Below, in pieces: positions 32,589 to 33,870 of a stretch of DNA of 33,870 bases. The translations under genes and the position numbers were made by a program. How positions within the stretch are numbered: the first letter of the stretch is position 1; each line of letters begins with the position of its first letter. Below the pieces are notes generated by a model, which was not told the DNA's origin, searched no databases, and saw nothing but the letters and a program-made list of their open reading frames with translations. The stretch comes from Vibrio nigripulchritudo ATCC 27043 (lineage in GTDB: Bacteria; Pseudomonadota; Gammaproteobacteria; Enterobacterales; Vibrionaceae), in contig NZ_AFWJ01000274.1 in NCBI RefSeq assembly GCF_000222685.1, positions 1 to 33,870 of the forward strand. The letters run 5' to 3'.

Positions 32589-33436
32589 TTTAGCACCGGA
32601 TCAAACCTTTCTTTTAAACCTTCTCCCAACTGGCTGAAACTCAACACAGTCAGAAATAACACCACAAGAGGAAATACCAATACCCACCATGTTTGATGAA
32701 TAGCAGCCCTACCCTCAGAAATCATGCTGCCCCATGTCGGAAAATCGGAAGACAGCGATAAATTAACGAAGCTCAATATTGCTTCGACAATAACCGCAAT
32801 CCCCATTTCTAATGTAAGCAGTACGCTTATTGCTGGCAGAACGTTGGGAAACACTTCTAGCAGTAACGTATTGAATTTTGGTCTGGCAACAACCTGTGCC
32901 GACACTACGTAATCCATAGAACATTGGTTAAGCGTCTCGGCTCTCACCACTCGGGTAAAACGCGTCCAGTCGATGACTACAATTGCAATGATCACTGACG
33001 ATAAACCTGTTCCAATTACCGCAATCAGCAAAATGGCAAACAGGACGGGAGGAAATGCCATCCAGATATCGGTTATTCGTGAAATCAGTGAATCTGCCCA
33101 TCCTCGGTAATACCCCGCGATCAAACCTAGCAATGAACCAATCACGCAGGTCAACAGACCAGCCACAAGTGCAATAGTCAGTGAGACTCTTGCTCCGTAG
33201 AGTATTCGCGACAACACATCACGCCCCAATGAATCCGAACCTAACCAGTACCCTTCCTCACCCCCTGGAAGCCACGAGGGCGGCAGCTGAGAAGTAAATA
33301 AATCCTGTTCCAGCGGATCGAAAGGGCTCAGGAATGGAGCAAATAGTGCCGCGAGAATAAGCACAATTAACCACGAGGCTGAAAGCCAAAGCCTTAAGCT
33401 CGTTTTCTGTTGAATCTGATTTCTTCCATCAAGCAT
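32585..33436 (-). CDS. Peptide/nickel-type ABC transporter permease, DppC-like
   Basis: The product is 283 residues. It has an N-terminal membrane helix (LWLSASWLIVLILAALFAPFLSP), the family motif LGSDSLGRDVLSRILYGARVSL, then five further helices with the ATPase-contacting loop near AETLNQCSMDYVVSAQ. This is the DppC/OppC arrangement of six helices. It overlaps dppB by 8 bases. Confidence 0.92.
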   Translation of the reverse strand: MLDGRNQIQQKTSLRLWLSASWLIVLILAALFAPFLSPFDPLEQDLFTSQLPPSWLPGGEEGYWLGSDSLGRDVLSRILYGARVSLTIALVAGLLTCVIGSLLGLIAGYYRGWADSLISRITDIWMAFPPVLFAILLIAVIGTGLSSVIIAIVVIDWTRFTRVVRAETLNQCSMDYVVSAQVVARPKFNTLLLEVFPNVLPAISVLLTLEMGIAVIVEAILSFVNLSLSSDFPTWGSMISEGRAAIHQTWWVLVFPLVVLFLTVLSFSQLGEGLKERFDPVLK

Positions 33437-33870
33437 GTCGTAACCTCGGATTGAGAATGGCGTACATCAAATCAACCACGAGATTGACCAATGTAAACAG
33501 CAGAGCAAACAAAATGACAATGCCTTGAATCAGCGGTAAATCGCGGTTCACGACGGCATCAATCGCCAGGTTTCCCAGCCCCTCATAGGAAAAGAGCCGC
33601 TCGACAATCACCGTCCCTCCAATCAAAAACGTAAACTGAACACCGATCAGCGCCAGTGTCGGAAGCAAGGCGTTAGGTAACGCCTCCCGAATAATGACGT
33701 AGCACTCGCTGTAGCCCCGTGTTCTGGCTAGCGTGATGTAATCCAGATGCATGGTTTCTTTCAGTGATTGCTTAAGAAGCTGCGCAATAATGGCAGCCAA
33801 AGGAATGGCCAGAGCGAGCGATGGCATGAACATATGAGCCAAAATATCCAGCCATTCCTGCCAGCGGAAT
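33429..33870 (-). CDS. Peptide/nickel-type ABC transporter permease, DppB-like (5' truncated by the window end)
   Basis: The frame stays open to the last base, so only the C-terminal 146 residues or so are visible. They contain the conserved permease loop (LDYITLARTRGYSECYVIIREALPN), a helix LLPTLALIGVQFTFLIGGTVIVE and the ending LVDLMYAILNPRLRHA, all typical of DppB. The substrate-binding protein gene is expected further to the right, upstream of dppB. Confidence 0.9.
   Translation of the reverse strand, partial: FRWQEWLDILAHMFMPSLALAIPLAAIIAQLLKQSLKETMHLDYITLARTRGYSECYVIIREALPNALLPTLALIGVQFTFLIGGTVIVERLFSYEGLGNLAIDAVVNRDLPLIQGIVILFALLFTLVNLVVDLMYAILNPRLRHA

Noticed and set aside
1-33870. 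Mobile elements, CRISPR arrays, tRNA/rRNA genes or defence systems
   Set aside because: I found no transposase, integrase, regular short repeats, tRNA-like cloverleaf or known defence gene on either strand by reading; a full computational scan could not be run.

Overview
This is a protein-dense stretch of a gammaproteobacterial chromosome. The mix of genes points to a marine member of the Vibrionaceae or a close relative: an AggA/TolC-like plus OmpA pair, a DUF2750 protein, queE-queC, a NUDIX-PAP2 fusion and a GntR-controlled prp locus. That placement is an inference from gene content. I saw no rRNA, tRNA, CRISPR array, insertion sequence or phage gene, and no stretch longer than about 270 bases lacks a gene.

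Layout. Positions 1-1436 hold the end of a TolC-family outer-membrane protein and an OmpA-like lipid-free periplasmic/outer-membrane protein, probably the tail of a type I secretion/adhesin operon. Next come a small DUF2750 gene and a TPR-transmembrane-GGDEF gene broken by a one-base frameshift at an A7 run (2178-4150). Its 3' end overlaps the convergent queC. On the minus strand follow queC and queE (with a good sigma70 promoter), a secreted NUDIX domain fused to a membrane PAP2 domain that has lost its catalytic residues, and a GNAT acetyltransferase. Positions 7824-14161 hold a complete 2-methylcitrate (propionate) operon, GntR-prpB-prpC-prpD-prpE, also on the minus strand. It has a terminator, an intercistronic hairpin and paired TTGTCGACAA-type operators. 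A tripartite tricarboxylate transporter (tctC-tctB-tctA) runs divergently from the GntR gene and shares its control region. A structured 190-base segment lies between tctC and tctB.

The most interesting part is 17755-30766, ten genes all on the plus strand. In order they encode an isatin-hydrolase-like cyclase-family enzyme, a phytoene-desaturase-like flavoprotein, IorA and IorB type 2-oxoacid:acceptor oxidoreductase subunits, a hotdog acyl-CoA thioesterase, a two-domain aryl-CoA 5-hydroxylase/old-yellow-enzyme protein, a gentisate-1,2-dioxygenase-like double cupin, an FAH-family acylpyruvate hydrolase, a nitrilase-superfamily enzyme and a maleate cis-trans isomerase. Gene order nearly follows a reaction order. 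A cyclic aryl 2-oxo compound (isatin is the best guess) is opened to an aryl 2-oxoacid, which IorAB oxidatively decarboxylates straight to an aryl-CoA (anthraniloyl-CoA or salicylyl-CoA). This is 5-hydroxylated, released by the thioesterase, ring-cleaved and hydrolysed to pyruvate plus maleamate or maleate, and converted to fumarate. If the amino group is kept, the nitrilase-like enzyme would be the amidase that turns maleamate into maleate. No CoA ligase and no regulator is present in the cluster. The whole scheme is inferred from families and order.

The right edge (30865-33870, minus strand) holds a Dpp/Opp-type ABC transporter, dppB-C-D-F, with dppB cut by the window end and no substrate-binding protein in view. 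It converges on the catabolic cluster, with facing terminators between them, so any shared substrate is only a possibility.
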